DNA of 49,684 nucleotides from an uncultured Eubacterium sp. (GCF_934295145.1 NZ_CAKRAS010000017.1:1-49684), one strand, 5' to 3'; counted from the stretch's first letter, positions 32,786 to 41,182 are shown. Notes: generated from the letters alone by a model not told the origin. Program-made: numbers and translations.

Positions 32786-34042
32786 ATGGGAATCATTCGA
32801 GCAGCAGTAAAAAGTATCAGTTCAGGTCTGGCAGATCAGTGGCTGGAAGTAATCGAACCGGCAGATATGGGTGCGCAGACACTGATGACACCGGGTGTTT
32901 TGATAAATAAAAAATCCCAGAACCGGAAAGGCAGCAGAAATGTGATTTCCGATGGTTCTGTCATTCATGTGTATGATAATCAGTTTATGATCCTGACCGA
33001 TGGCGGCAAGATTATTGATTACACGGCCGAGCCGGGGTATTTTGAAGTGAAAAATGACATGGAGCCTTCTCTGTTTCATGGAGATTTTTCCAGTGCCATG
33101 GAGGCTACGTTTGAACGTATCAAATACGGCGGACAGTCCCCGACCGAACAGAAAGTATATTATCTGAATCTGCAGGAAATCAAAGGCATCAAATTCGGTA
33201 CGAGAAATCCGATCAATTATTTTGATAACTTTTATAATGCAGAGCTGTTTTTAAGGACACACGGAACCTATTCTATCCGCATCAGTGATCCGCTGAAATT
33301 TTATGCAGAAGTAATTCCGCGGAATATGGCACAGGTGGAAGTATCAGATGTCAACGAACAGTTTCTGGATGAATTTTTAGAGGCACTGCAGTCAGCCATC
33401 AATCAGATGTCTGCGGATGGCATAAGAATTTCTTTTGTGACCTCTAAAGGGCGGGAACTTGGCAAATACATGTCCGATATTCTGGATGAGGATTGGAAGC
33501 AAAACCGCGGTGTGGAGATCGCATCGGTTGGTATTGCGAGCATTTCCTATGACGATGCATCCACAAAGCTGATCAACATGCGAAATCAGGGCGCAATGCT
33601 CTCTGATCCGACGATCCGCGAGGGATATGTGCAGGGGTCTGTTGCCCGGGGTATGGAAGCAGCAGGCTCTAATGCGTCAGGTTCCGTATCCGGCTTTATG
33701 GGCATGGGTATGGGAATGCAGACAGGAGCAGGTGTTATGGGCGCTGCATCTGAAGCAAATATCCGTCAGATGGAGATGAATCGTCAGCAGGCACAGGCAG
33801 CACAGCAGCATGGAACTTCCAATGAGTGGATCTGCAGCTGTGGAGCGACAAACACCGGGAAATTCTGCTCCGAGTGCGGTAAACCGATGCCGACCACATG
33901 GACCTGCAGTTGTGGGGCAGTAAACAGTGGAAAATTCTGTACCGAATGTGGAAAACCGGCACCCGAAGCACCATGGACCTGCAGTTGTGGGGCAGTAAAC
34001 AGTGGAAAATTCTGTTCTGAGTGTGGCAAACCGAAAGCGTAA
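32786..34042 (+). CDS. SPFH-domain protein with three C-terminal zinc ribbons
   Basis: The 418-residue protein has an N-terminal SPFH (band 7)-like domain (about 1-280) of the type called virion-core-like or YdjI-type. It then has a Gly/Met/Ala-rich linker (about 290-325), and three zinc ribbons, each C-S-C-G-A then G-K-F-C-x-E-C-G-K-P. The last two are nearly identical and come from a 75-bp tandem duplication. SPFH proteins form membrane-associated scaffolds; YdjI-like members work with membrane-stress systems in Bacillus. AAAGGAG precedes the ATG. It is followed after ten bases by a zinc-ribbon membrane protein and then a TPM protein, likely one operon. Confidence 0.88.
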   Translation: MGIIRAAVKSISSGLADQWLEVIEPADMGAQTLMTPGVLINKKSQNRKGSRNVISDGSVIHVYDNQFMILTDGGKIIDYTAEPGYFEVKNDMEPSLFHGDFSSAMEATFERIKYGGQSPTEQKVYYLNLQEIKGIKFGTRNPINYFDNFYNAELFLRTHGTYSIRISDPLKFYAEVIPRNMAQVEVSDVNEQFLDEFLEALQSAINQMSADGIRISFVTSKGRELGKYMSDILDEDWKQNRGVEIASVGIASISYDDASTKLINMRNQGAMLSDPTIREGYVQGSVARGMEAAGSNASGSVSGFMGMGMGMQTGAGVMGAASEANIRQMEMNRQQAQAAQQHGTSNEWICSCGATNTGKFCSECGKPMPTTWTCSCGAVNSGKFCTECGKPAPEAPWTCSCGAVNSGKFCSECGKPKA

Positions 34043-34045
34043 GAG
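33898..34045 (+). repeat. 75-bp tandem duplication of a zinc-ribbon unit
   Basis: The unit starting at 33898 is repeated from 33973. The first 43 bases of each copy (ATGGACCTGCAGTTG onward) are identical, and the rest differ by a few bases. An older, more diverged unit lies just before at about 33827. The duplication is in frame and adds one zinc ribbon. Confidence 0.9.
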
Positions 34046-34052
34046 GAATGAT

Positions 34053-35162
34053 ATGTCAACGATCAGTATAAAATGCCCCAATTGTGGCGGCGAATTGATT
34101 TTTGACCCGAAAAGTCAGAAATATAAATGTGAATATTGCGGTTCAGATTTTGCTTTGGATGAGATCGAAACCGAAAATAGCGGGACACAGGAGACTTCAG
34201 ATTCAGCGGAATCGGCCGGGGGCGGAACAACTGCAGGATTATTTGCGGAAACAGCTTCTCATGATTCTGAAGCAGAAGACCAGGAGGCTTCAGCAGTTGT
34301 GTATACCTGTCCGAACTGTGGTGCACAGATCGTGACAGATCAGACCACGGCTGCAACGTTCTGTTATTATTGTCATAATCCGGTGCTTCTCTCGGAACAG
34401 CTGACCGGAGATTTTCATCCGGATCAGATCGTACCCTTTGAGATTGACCGGAAGCAGGCGGAGCAGCATTTCCTGGATTTTGTTCAGAAAAAGAAATTTG
34501 TGCCGAATGCATTTTTTCAGAAGCAGCAGATTGAAAAACTGACGGGAATTTATTATCCATACTGGGTGTGTGATGCCGAGGTGGACGGTGCCTTGACAGC
34601 AGAGGGAAGCAAAGTCCGGGTATTTGTAGCCGGAGATGAGGAAATTACAGAAACGCGTATCTTCCGTATGGAACGCCAGGGTGAGGTTTCTCTGCGTGAG
34701 ATTACAAAACACGCACTGAAAAAATCAGACCGTCTGCTGGCAGAAGGGGTATTGCCGTATGATTTTTCCAAGGCAGAACCTTTTCATATGGGATATCTGT
34801 CCGGCTTTTATGCGGAAAAACGAGATATTGAGAGAACCGAGCTGGAGTCGGAAGTGCGCGGTGAGGTGGAAAATTGCACCAGAGATCTGCTGGAGGACAC
34901 CATCGAAGGCTATACCGGAGTACATATTATATCCGATAATATCAGATTACTGCAGGAAAACTGGAAGTATACATTACTTCCGGTATGGACGGTAACATAT
35001 AAGGGGCTGAATGGAAAAATATATTACTATTCAATGAACGGACAGAATGGAAAAACTTATGGTGAACTTCCAATCGACCGGAAGAAAGTTTCTCTGTGTG
35101 GAATTCTGATCGGTGGGATTGCCTTTGCAATCATGCTGCTACTGGGATATTTTGTGTTTTAG
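34053..35162 (+). CDS. Zinc-ribbon membrane protein, TFIIB-type ribbon
   Basis: A 369-residue protein with two zinc ribbons: C-P-N-C-G-G ... C-E-Y-C-G at 8-30 and C-P-N-C-G-A ... C-Y-Y-C near 85-105. A middle domain of about 200 residues follows (including I-Y-Y-P-Y-W-V-C-D), with a final membrane helix at about 348-368. This matches proteins labelled TFIIB-type zinc ribbon or, wrongly, PriA-like helicase; no helicase motif is present. The start at 34053 follows AGAGGAA and lies ten bases after the SPFH gene. It probably works with the SPFH and TPM proteins at the membrane. The function is unknown. Confidence 0.85.
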   Translation: MSTISIKCPNCGGELIFDPKSQKYKCEYCGSDFALDEIETENSGTQETSDSAESAGGGTTAGLFAETASHDSEAEDQEASAVVYTCPNCGAQIVTDQTTAATFCYYCHNPVLLSEQLTGDFHPDQIVPFEIDRKQAEQHFLDFVQKKKFVPNAFFQKQQIEKLTGIYYPYWVCDAEVDGALTAEGSKVRVFVAGDEEITETRIFRMERQGEVSLREITKHALKKSDRLLAEGVLPYDFSKAEPFHMGYLSGFYAEKRDIERTELESEVRGEVENCTRDLLEDTIEGYTGVHIISDNIRLLQENWKYTLLPVWTVTYKGLNGKIYYYSMNGQNGKTYGELPIDRKKVSLCGILIGGIAFAIMLLLGYFVF

Positions 35163-35172
35163 GGAGAACAAA

Positions 35173-36018
35173 ATGAGGATAATACAGCGAAAAACAAAAA
35201 GTCGGATCTGCCTTGCGGGTGTGCTTCTTTGTATTGTAATGAGTTTGTCGGTCAGTCTTTCAGCTTATGCGTCGGGAAGGCAGGTATATGATGATGCCGG
35301 ACTGTTTTCCGATGAGGAAATAACAGAACTTACGGAAGCCGTGGATAAAGCAGAAAGTGAGACCGGCTGGGATCTGATGCTTCTGACGGTAGATGATGCA
35401 TCCGTGGTGTCCACACAGGATTATGCAGAAGAAAAATTTAACGAGTACACAGAGAGTGACGATGGTATAGCCTTTGTCCTTGATATGAATGCGCGGGTGT
35501 TCTATATTGCGACAGCCGGTGAGAGTTACAAATATATTGTAGATACCCGTCTGAATAAAATGCTGGATCATGCGACGGAGTATGCAGGATCCGGAGATTA
35601 TAAGCAGGCTATGGATTCTATGCTGGAAGATACGCTTATCTATTATCAGGCTGGAAAGCCGAATAATCTGGCGATTTATGATGAAGACAGTGGTATTTAT
35701 TACCAGGAGGAAGGAAGCAGTGAGCCGCACCTGGATAAGATGGAACTTTTATTTGCAACATTGGCTGGCGCAGCAGCCTGTCTGGTATTCTGCCTGTTTA
35801 TTACAGGAAAATACAGATTGAAATTTGGTAGATATCATTATAATGCCAGGGAACACGGAGCAGTGAAACTTCACAGAAGTGAAGACCATTTTGTGCGTCA
35901 GTTTATTACGCGCAGAAAGCTTCCGAAAGATGATCCGCCGTCAGGAGGCGGTGGAACCAGTTCTGTTCATCAGGGCGCCGGTGGGCGTACTTTTGGCGGT
36001 GGCGGCCGGGGATTTTAA
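35173..36018 (+). CDS. TPM-domain secreted membrane protein (YgcG-like)
   Basis: A 281-residue protein with a signal peptide (about 1-33, cleavage after A-Y-A), then a TPM domain starting V-Y-D-D-A-G-L-F-S-D-E-E. A single membrane helix (about 192-212) and a cytosolic tail end in a Gly-rich segment (G-G-G-G-T-S-S, G-G-G-G-R-G-F). This is the YgcG-type layout; TPM domains have been linked to phosphatase-like activity and photosystem repair in plants, but the bacterial role is not settled. GGGAG precedes the ATG, eleven bases after the previous stop. Its stop codon lies inside the terminator stem. The last member of the three-gene SPFH cluster. Confidence 0.9.
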   Translation: MRIIQRKTKSRICLAGVLLCIVMSLSVSLSAYASGRQVYDDAGLFSDEEITELTEAVDKAESETGWDLMLLTVDDASVVSTQDYAEEKFNEYTESDDGIAFVLDMNARVFYIATAGESYKYIVDTRLNKMLDHATEYAGSGDYKQAMDSMLEDTLIYYQAGKPNNLAIYDEDSGIYYQEEGSSEPHLDKMELLFATLAGAAACLVFCLFITGKYRLKFGRYHYNAREHGAVKLHRSEDHFVRQFITRRKLPKDDPPSGGGGTSSVHQGAGGRTFGGGGRGF

Positions 36019-36034
36019 AATCCCCGGTTTTTTG
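36006..36034 (+). terminator. Intrinsic terminator overlapping the TPM stop codon
   Basis: CCGGGGA pairs with TCCCCGG around TTTTAAAA, followed by TTTTTTG. The TAA of the TPM gene (36016-36018) is in the loop. Confidence 0.93.
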
Positions 36035-36039
36035 TTTGA

Positions 36040-36063
36040 CAGGAAATTACGATGAATTTCCTG
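36040..36063. repeat. Inverted repeat upstream of the hom operon
   Basis: CAGGAAATT (36040-36048) pairs with AATTTCCTG (36055-36063). It lies about 30 bases upstream of the predicted promoter and could be an operator. No T-box signature was seen. Confidence 0.45.
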
Positions 36064-36095
36064 CTCTTGGTATCTGGAAAAACACAAAAACGGGG

Positions 36096-36124
36096 TTGCA
36101 TCAAGGGTTTGATTATGATACTAT
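36096..36124 (+). promoter_or_regulatory. Candidate promoter of the ACT-hom-apgM-lysC operon
   Basis: TTGCAT at 36096-36101, a 17-base spacer and TACTAT at 36119-36124. The leader to the ATG at 36179 is about 48 bases. Confidence 0.5.
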
Positions 36125-36178
36125 ATCTTTACTGTGAAAACAGATGTATTTCTCAGAAATACACAGAGGGGGAGCATA

Positions 36179-36622
36179 ATGGCAGAAAAAACGAAATATT
36201 TTGTCCTGAAACAAAAAGCAGTGCCGGAGGTTTTACTGAAGGTAGTAGAGGCAAAACGGCTGCTGGATTCGGGGAAAGCTGCTTCTGTGCAGGAGGCAGC
36301 GGAGAATGTAGGCATCAGCCGAAGTTCTTTTTATAAATACAAAGATGATATTTTTCCATTCCATGATAATGCAAAAGGAAAGACAATCACTATGGTCGTT
36401 CAGCTGGATGATGAACCAGGACTGTTATCCGTGGTTTTGCGGATCGTAGCAGATTATCATGCGAATATCCTTACCATTCATCAGAGTATCCCGGTTAACG
36501 GAATTGCTTCATTGACACTAAGTGTGGACGTGTTAAATGAGACCGGGGATATTTCCCAGATGGTAGATACCATTGAACAGCAGCAAGGCATTCATTATTT
36601 AAAAATATTAGCAAGGGAGTGA
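36179..36622 (+). CDS. UPF0735 ACT-domain protein (PheB-like)
   Basis: A 147-residue protein with an N-terminal helix-turn-helix-like segment (A-A-E-N-V-G-I-S-R-S-S-F-Y-K-Y at about 40-54) and a C-terminal ACT domain (T-M-V-V-Q-L-D-D-E-P-G-L-L-S from about 70). UPF0735/PheB proteins commonly lie beside homoserine dehydrogenase and are thought to sense an amino acid; no direct function is proved. A strong GAGGGGGAG lies seven bases before the ATG at 36179; the frame is open slightly further up without a binding site. hom follows six bases after its stop. A regulatory role for the operon is inferred from the DNA-binding-like half plus the ligand-binding ACT half. Confidence 0.92.
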   Translation: MAEKTKYFVLKQKAVPEVLLKVVEAKRLLDSGKAASVQEAAENVGISRSSFYKYKDDIFPFHDNAKGKTITMVVQLDDEPGLLSVVLRIVADYHANILTIHQSIPVNGIASLTLSVDVLNETGDISQMVDTIEQQQGIHYLKILARE

Positions 36623-36628
36623 CAAACG

Positions 36629-37831
36629 ATGATTCAGATTGCAGTATTAGGTTATGGTACCATTGGTTCCGGTGTAGCCGAAGTATTAAAAGTGAACAAA
36701 GAAAGCATCACAAAACGTGTGGGAGATGAAATTGCTATCAAATATATCCTGGATCTGCGGGATTTCCCAGGTGATCCGATGGAAGACAAGATTGTTCATG
36801 ATTATGCAGTCATCCAGAACGACCCGGAGGTCGTAATCGTGGTTGAGGCCATGGGTGGCGTGGAGCCGGCTTATACGTTTGCAAAACAGGCACTGGAGAG
36901 TGGCAAACATTTTGCTACATCCAATAAAGCATTGATCGCAGAAAAAGGTGCAGAGCTGATCCGCATTGCAAAAGAGAAAAATGTGAACTGTATGTTTGAG
37001 GCAAGTGTGGGCGGCGGAATCCCGATCATCCGCCCATTAAATTCCTGTCTGACTGCAGATGTGATCGAGGAAGTATCCGGTATCTTAAATGGAACCACAA
37101 ACTATATGATGACAAAAATGTCTGAGGAAGGTTCCGAATTTGAAGATGTATTAAAAGATGCACAGCAGAAAGGATATGCAGAGGCAGATCCGACCGCTGA
37201 TATTGAAGGCCATGATGCCTGCAGAAAGATCGCGATCCTGACATCTCTCGTATGCGGACAGCAGGTTGATTTTCAGGATATCCATACCGAGGGAATCACA
37301 AAGATCACTGCAACTGATATCAAATATGCAAAAGCACTTGGAAGAAGCATTAAACTTCTTGCATCCAGCTATCAGACTGGCGACAGCTACTGTGCGTTGG
37401 TAGCACCGTTCATGCTGGAGCCGACACATCCGCTGTACAATGTAAATGACGTATTCAATGCGGTATTTGTACATGGAAACGTTCTTGGTGATGCAATGTT
37501 CTACGGCAGTGGAGCTGGAAAACTTCCGACCGCAAGTGCAGTTGTTGCAGATATCATTGAGATTGCAAAACATCTGGATGAGAATATTCCAGTGGAATGG
37601 CGCGAGGAAAAACTGGAGCTTGCCGATTACAGACAGCTCAAAAATAAATATTTTGTCCGTACAAAAGCTGACAAAGCTGCTATTGAGAAAGCTTTTGGAA
37701 GCGTTTCCTATGTACAGGCAGATGGCGTGACAGGCGAGAACGCATTTGTTACAGCAGAAATGGATGGCTTTGCATATGATAAAGCAGAGGCTGAACTTGG
37801 TGAAGTGTCTCAGTGCATTCGCGTAAAATAA
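36629..37831 (+). CDS. hom: Homoserine dehydrogenase
   Basis: Reduces aspartate semialdehyde to homoserine with NAD(P)H, the branch point to threonine and methionine. The 400-residue protein has a Rossmann start (V-L-G-Y-G-T-I-G-S-G-V at 6-16), the T-S-N-K-A-L-I-A-E motif, catalytic region G-G-G-I-P-I-I-R-P-L near 131, and G-I-L-N-G-T-T-N-Y-M, followed by Y-A-E-A-D-P-T-A-D-I-E-G-H-D-A. A C-terminal region of about 70 residues looks like a short ACT-type domain, consistent with feedback control by threonine. The gene follows the UPF0735 gene closely and precedes the apgM homologue by 85 bases, with lysC overlapping that, so the path from aspartate to homoserine phosphate is together. Confidence 0.96.
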   Translation: MIQIAVLGYGTIGSGVAEVLKVNKESITKRVGDEIAIKYILDLRDFPGDPMEDKIVHDYAVIQNDPEVVIVVEAMGGVEPAYTFAKQALESGKHFATSNKALIAEKGAELIRIAKEKNVNCMFEASVGGGIPIIRPLNSCLTADVIEEVSGILNGTTNYMMTKMSEEGSEFEDVLKDAQQKGYAEADPTADIEGHDACRKIAILTSLVCGQQVDFQDIHTEGITKITATDIKYAKALGRSIKLLASSYQTGDSYCALVAPFMLEPTHPLYNVNDVFNAVFVHGNVLGDAMFYGSGAGKLPTASAVVADIIEIAKHLDENIPVEWREEKLELADYRQLKNKYFVRTKADKAAIEKAFGSVSYVQADGVTGENAFVTAEMDGFAYDKAEAELGEVSQCIRVK

Positions 37832-37916
37832 GAAACATTCTGTTTGCATGTGTAAATAAAATGTGAAAAATTGTTTGTGAGAGTAAAAAGATAGAAATAA
37901 ACAGAGGTAAAAAGTG

Positions 37917-39128
37917 ATGAAATACGTGGTGGTTTTAGGAGATGGAATGGCAGACCGTCCGATCGCAGAACTTGGCGATCAGACCCCGCTTGCTTATGCA
38001 GATACGCCGGAGATGGATCAACTGGCAGCAGTATCAGAAATTGGAATGGTACACACGATTCCGGATGGGATGAAACCGGGCAGTGATACAGCAAACCTGT
38101 CAGTTTTGGGATACAATCCCAGAATTTATTATTCTGGCCGTTCTCCGTTGGAGGCATTGAGTATTGGTGTGGACATGAAGGAGACAGATATTGCACTTCG
38201 CTGCAATCTGGTTACATTGTCTGAAGAACAGGAAAATTATGAGGATCGTACGATCATTGACCACAGTTCCGGTGAGATCAGTACTGCAGATGCAGCTGTT
38301 TTGCTGGACGCAGTCAGAGAAGGGCTGGAAAATGAAACATATAAGTTTTACGTCGGAACCAGCTACCGTCATTTGTTAATCTGGGATCGCGGAGAAGTGG
38401 TGGAACTGACACAGCCTCATGATGTCCTTGGACAGACGATTGGTCAGTATCTTCCGGAGGATGATATTCTTCGCGAAATGATGAAGAAAAGTTATGACAT
38501 TCTGGTAAACCATCCGATCAATGTGGAACGAAAGAAACAGGGTCTCAATCCGGCAAACTCCTGCTGGTTCTGGGGCGCAGGTACAAAACCGGCTCTTTCT
38601 TCCTTTGAAGAGAAAACACATCTGAAAGGTGCGATGATCTCTGCAGTGGATCTGTTAAAAGGAATAGCTGTAGGTGCATCCATGAGAGTAATTGAAGTAG
38701 AAGGAGCCAATGGCGGTTTGAATACCAATTATGAAGGAAAAGCGCAGGCAGCAATTGAAGTATTGACCAAAGAGGGATATGATTTTGCATATATCCACGT
38801 TGAGGCTCCGGATGAGATGGGTCATCAGGGCAGTGTTGAGCGTAAGGTGAAGGCAATTGAATATCTGGATTCACGGATTATCAAGCCAGTGAAGGAAGGA
38901 CTTGAAGCAGCAGGAGAGGATTTCCGAATGTTGGTTCTTCCGGATCATCCGACGCCAATCTGCATGCGGACGCATTCATCTGACAGTGTGCCATATCTCT
39001 TATATGACAGCACAAACCTTCAGAAGCATGACTGGAAATACAATGAGGCTGAGGGCGAGGCCAGTGGAAACTACGTGGCGTGTGGCCATGAAATCATAGA
39101 TTACTTATTTGGGAGGAAGACATGCTAA
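37917..39128 (+). CDS. ApgM-type protein, likely alternative homoserine kinase (ThrB2)
   Basis: The 403-residue protein is of the alkaline-phosphatase superfamily: M-K-Y-V-V-V-L-G-D-G-M-A-D at the start holds metal-ligand aspartates, G-S-D-T-A-N-L-S-V-L-G-Y has the active-site Ser near 57-60, and H-V-E-A-P-D-E-M-G-H-Q-G and P-D-H-P-T-P carry late metal ligands. By sequence it is cofactor-independent phosphoglycerate mutase (COG3635). In threonine gene clusters such proteins have been proposed to replace homoserine kinase. Here it sits between hom and lysC, with no classical thrB in view, which supports that role by context. The start is the ATG at 37917 with GAGG upstream; it overlaps lysC by seven bases. 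Confidence 0.85.
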   Translation: MKYVVVLGDGMADRPIAELGDQTPLAYADTPEMDQLAAVSEIGMVHTIPDGMKPGSDTANLSVLGYNPRIYYSGRSPLEALSIGVDMKETDIALRCNLVTLSEEQENYEDRTIIDHSSGEISTADAAVLLDAVREGLENETYKFYVGTSYRHLLIWDRGEVVELTQPHDVLGQTIGQYLPEDDILREMMKKSYDILVNHPINVERKKQGLNPANSCWFWGAGTKPALSSFEEKTHLKGAMISAVDLLKGIAVGASMRVIEVEGANGGLNTNYEGKAQAAIEVLTKEGYDFAYIHVEAPDEMGHQGSVERKVKAIEYLDSRIIKPVKEGLEAAGEDFRMLVLPDHPTPICMRTHSSDSVPYLLYDSTNLQKHDWKYNEAEGEASGNYVACGHEIIDYLFGRKTC

Positions 39129-40327
39129 TTGTAAAAAAATTCGGCGGCAGTTCTGTGGCTGATAAAGAAAGAATTTTTAATGTAGCAAAGAGATGTATCG
39201 AAGATTATGAAGCAGGAAATGATGTAGTTGTTGTTCTGTCCGCAATGGGAAAGACAACAGACCATCTTATCGAGATGGCACGTGACATCAATCCGAAAGC
39301 TTCAAAAAGAGAGATGGATATGCTTCTGGCAACCGGAGAACAGACATCTGTTGCTCTGATGTCCATGGCAATGCAGTCTCTTGGCGTTTCTGCAGTATCT
39401 TTGAATGCATTTCAGGTAGTTATGCATACAACATCAGCATACAGCAATGCAAAATTTAAACGTATCGATACCGAGCGTATTTTCAACGAACTGGAGCAGA
39501 GAAGAATTGTTATCATCACCGGTTTCCAGGGGGTAAATAAATACGATGACATTACAACACTGGGACGTGGTGGTTCCGATACAACGGCAGTTGCACTGGC
39601 AGCAGCTCTGCATGCAGATGCCTGCGAGATCTACACCGATGTAGAGGGTGTATACACAGCAGATCCGCGTGTGGTTCCAAACGCAAAAAAACTGAAAGAA
39701 ATCACATACGATGAGATGCTTGAACTGGCAACACTTGGAGCAAAAGTTCTTCATAACCGTTCTGTTGAGCTTGCTAAAAAATATGGTGTGCAGTTAGTTG
39801 TACGTTCAAGTTTAAACAGAGCAGAAGGAACAATTGTTAAGGAGGAAACAGAAATGGAAGGCATGCTTGTTAGTGGTGTAGCAGTAGATAAAAACGCAGC
39901 GAGAATCGCAGTAATTGGTATTAAAGATGAGCCGGGAATGGCATTTAAGATTTTTGATCTTCTGGCAAAGAAGAATATTAATGTAGATATTATTTTACAG
40001 TCCATCGGACGTGACGGTACAAAGGATATTTCCTTTACGGTATCCCGAGATCAGATGGATGAGGCTGTAAAAGTACTTGAGGAGAATCAGGCGCGTATCA
40101 AAGCCCAGAAGATTGAGGCAGATCCGACTGTTGCAAAATTATCCATCGTTGGAGCTGGTATGCAGACACATCCTGGTGTGGCAGCAGGTATGTTTGAGGC
40201 ACTTTACAATATTGGTGTAAACATCCGTATGATCGGAACATCTGAGATTCGTGTTACTGTTCTGGTAGACGAGAAAGATGTAGACAAAGCAATGCGTGCC
40301 GCACACGACAGATTTATCGAAGAGTAA
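39122..40327 (+). CDS. lysC: Aspartate kinase
   Basis: Phosphorylates aspartate, the first step to lysine, threonine and methionine. The 401-residue protein has K-K-F-G-G-S-S-V-A-D at 5-14, the substrate-binding region T-T-L-G-R-G-G-S-D-T near 150, and D-V-E-G-V-Y-T-A-D-P-R near 180. Two ACT domains follow from about 255, for feedback control. The length is that of the monofunctional Firmicutes enzyme. Its start overlaps the apgM homologue by seven bases. Inside the gene, AAGGAGG (39839-39845) lies eight bases before an in-frame ATG at 39854, which would yield a 157-residue ACT-only beta subunit as known for Bacillus aspartokinase II. Confidence 0.97.
   Translation: MLIVKKFGGSSVADKERIFNVAKRCIEDYEAGNDVVVVLSAMGKTTDHLIEMARDINPKASKREMDMLLATGEQTSVALMSMAMQSLGVSAVSLNAFQVVMHTTSAYSNAKFKRIDTERIFNELEQRRIVIITGFQGVNKYDDITTLGRGGSDTTAVALAAALHADACEIYTDVEGVYTADPRVVPNAKKLKEITYDEMLELATLGAKVLHNRSVELAKKYGVQLVVRSSLNRAEGTIVKEETEMEGMLVSGVAVDKNAARIAVIGIKDEPGMAFKIFDLLAKKNINVDIILQSIGRDGTKDISFTVSRDQMDEAVKVLEENQARIKAQKIEADPTVAKLSIVGAGMQTHPGVAAGMFEALYNIGVNIRMIGTSEIRVTVLVDEKDVDKAMRAAHDRFIEE
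39854..40327 (+). CDS. Internal-start aspartate kinase beta subunit
   Basis: A second translation start in the lysC frame. The codon phase matches (732 bases, 244 codons, after the lysC start). AAGGAGG with eight bases to ATG is as strong as any start in the window, and the product begins just before the ACT domains (M-E-G-M-L-V-S-G-V-A-V-D). In Bacillus subtilis the corresponding in-frame product is the regulatory beta subunit. Production here is inferred from the ribosome binding site and the precedent. Confidence 0.7.
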   Translation: MEGMLVSGVAVDKNAARIAVIGIKDEPGMAFKIFDLLAKKNINVDIILQSIGRDGTKDISFTVSRDQMDEAVKVLEENQARIKAQKIEADPTVAKLSIVGAGMQTHPGVAAGMFEALYNIGVNIRMIGTSEIRVTVLVDEKDVDKAMRAAHDRFIEE

Positions 40328-40344
40328 TAAATGAAAGCAAGATA

Positions 40345-40386
40345 GAAAAAGCAGGATTTCTCAAAGAGATGGAATCCTGCTTTTTT
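40345..40386. terminator. Bidirectional terminator after lysC
   Basis: AAAAAGCAGGATT pairs with AATCCTGCTTTTTT across a loop of about 16 bases. The genes on both sides converge on it. Confidence 0.9.
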
Positions 40387-40393
40387 AGATACA

Positions 40394-41128
40394 TCAAACT
40401 TGTTTTAAGTCTAGGTAAAACTGTGTATTTGTCTGAGCAACGTAAGGAATAATCCACAAAAATCCAATACCAAGTGTCAGACAGCCCAGCAATCCCCATC
40501 CGATAAAGGACAGTTGCAGCATAAAATAACGCATTTTCCGTCTTCTCATCAGAATAAAACTCTGGCGAAGCGCTTCTGTTACCTGATAATCCGGATAATC
40601 AATGAGCAGGTAAACAGCTTGGGAAAATGCAAAGCCAAGTATGATCTGAACAATAAAACCAATGACTATCAGAATAGTTCCAATAACCAGCATTGTGTTA
40701 ATTTGAAGATCTGTGATCGTGCTACCCTGAAATGCGGCAATTACGGTGACAATCACTCCCGGAAGTGTGCAGACAAAGGAAATTAGAATAAGGATGAACT
40801 CACATCCGATGAATTTGTCCGGGCGGTTGCGAAACGGATGCAGCAGATCCGAAAACTGCGGGCGGATGCCTTTGGCTGCCTGCATATGCATAAATGTGAT
40901 GCCAATGTTAAAAAGTGAACCGATCAGGCCGACAAAAAGCATACCGGTGTAAGCCCAGATGATACGTCCTATGTGCATATAATAAATTCCCTGTTCCAAC
41001 ATGCGGGAAAACGGGAGTTCGATCAGTGTGGAGATGAGCCAGGCAAGAATGCCGGTACCGATGAGCACACTGTAACGTCCAAGCAAAGCATCTCTGGCAT
41101 TTGCTTTTAAATCTGCAAAAGATTTCAT
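40394..41128 (-). CDS. DUF975 family membrane protein
   Basis: A 244-residue protein starting M-K-S-F-A-D-L-K-A-N-A-R-D-A-L-L-G-R-Y, the usual DUF975 opening, followed by about five hydrophobic helices and a cytosolic basic segment near R-R-R-K-M-R-Y. DUF975 proteins are integral membrane proteins of unknown function, common in Clostridia. The ATG at 41128 is preferred; a TTG at 41146 is also in frame but its codon overlaps the GGAG binding site. That site lies a rather long 12 bases before 41128. It is divergent from the DUF2752 gene, with only about 55 bases between the start codons. Confidence 0.88.
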   Translation of the reverse strand: MKSFADLKANARDALLGRYSVLIGTGILAWLISTLIELPFSRMLEQGIYYMHIGRIIWAYTGMLFVGLIGSLFNIGITFMHMQAAKGIRPQFSDLLHPFRNRPDKFIGCEFILILISFVCTLPGVIVTVIAAFQGSTITDLQINTMLVIGTILIVIGFIVQIILGFAFSQAVYLLIDYPDYQVTEALRQSFILMRRRKMRYFMLQLSFIGWGLLGCLTLGIGFLWIIPYVAQTNTQFYLDLKQV

Positions 41129-41182
41129 ATTGATATCATGCTCCAATCTGTTAAAATAGTGTGAGACAAGGAGGAAGCAAAG

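Noticed and set aside
36034..36178. T-box leader for the hom operon
   Set aside because: The T-box AGGGTGGNACCGCG-type motif and specifier-loop arrangement were not found; only a short inverted repeat is present.
36052..36336. 94-codon open frame overlapping the UPF0735 gene
   Set aside because: It is a different frame over a clear gene and lacks a ribosome binding site.
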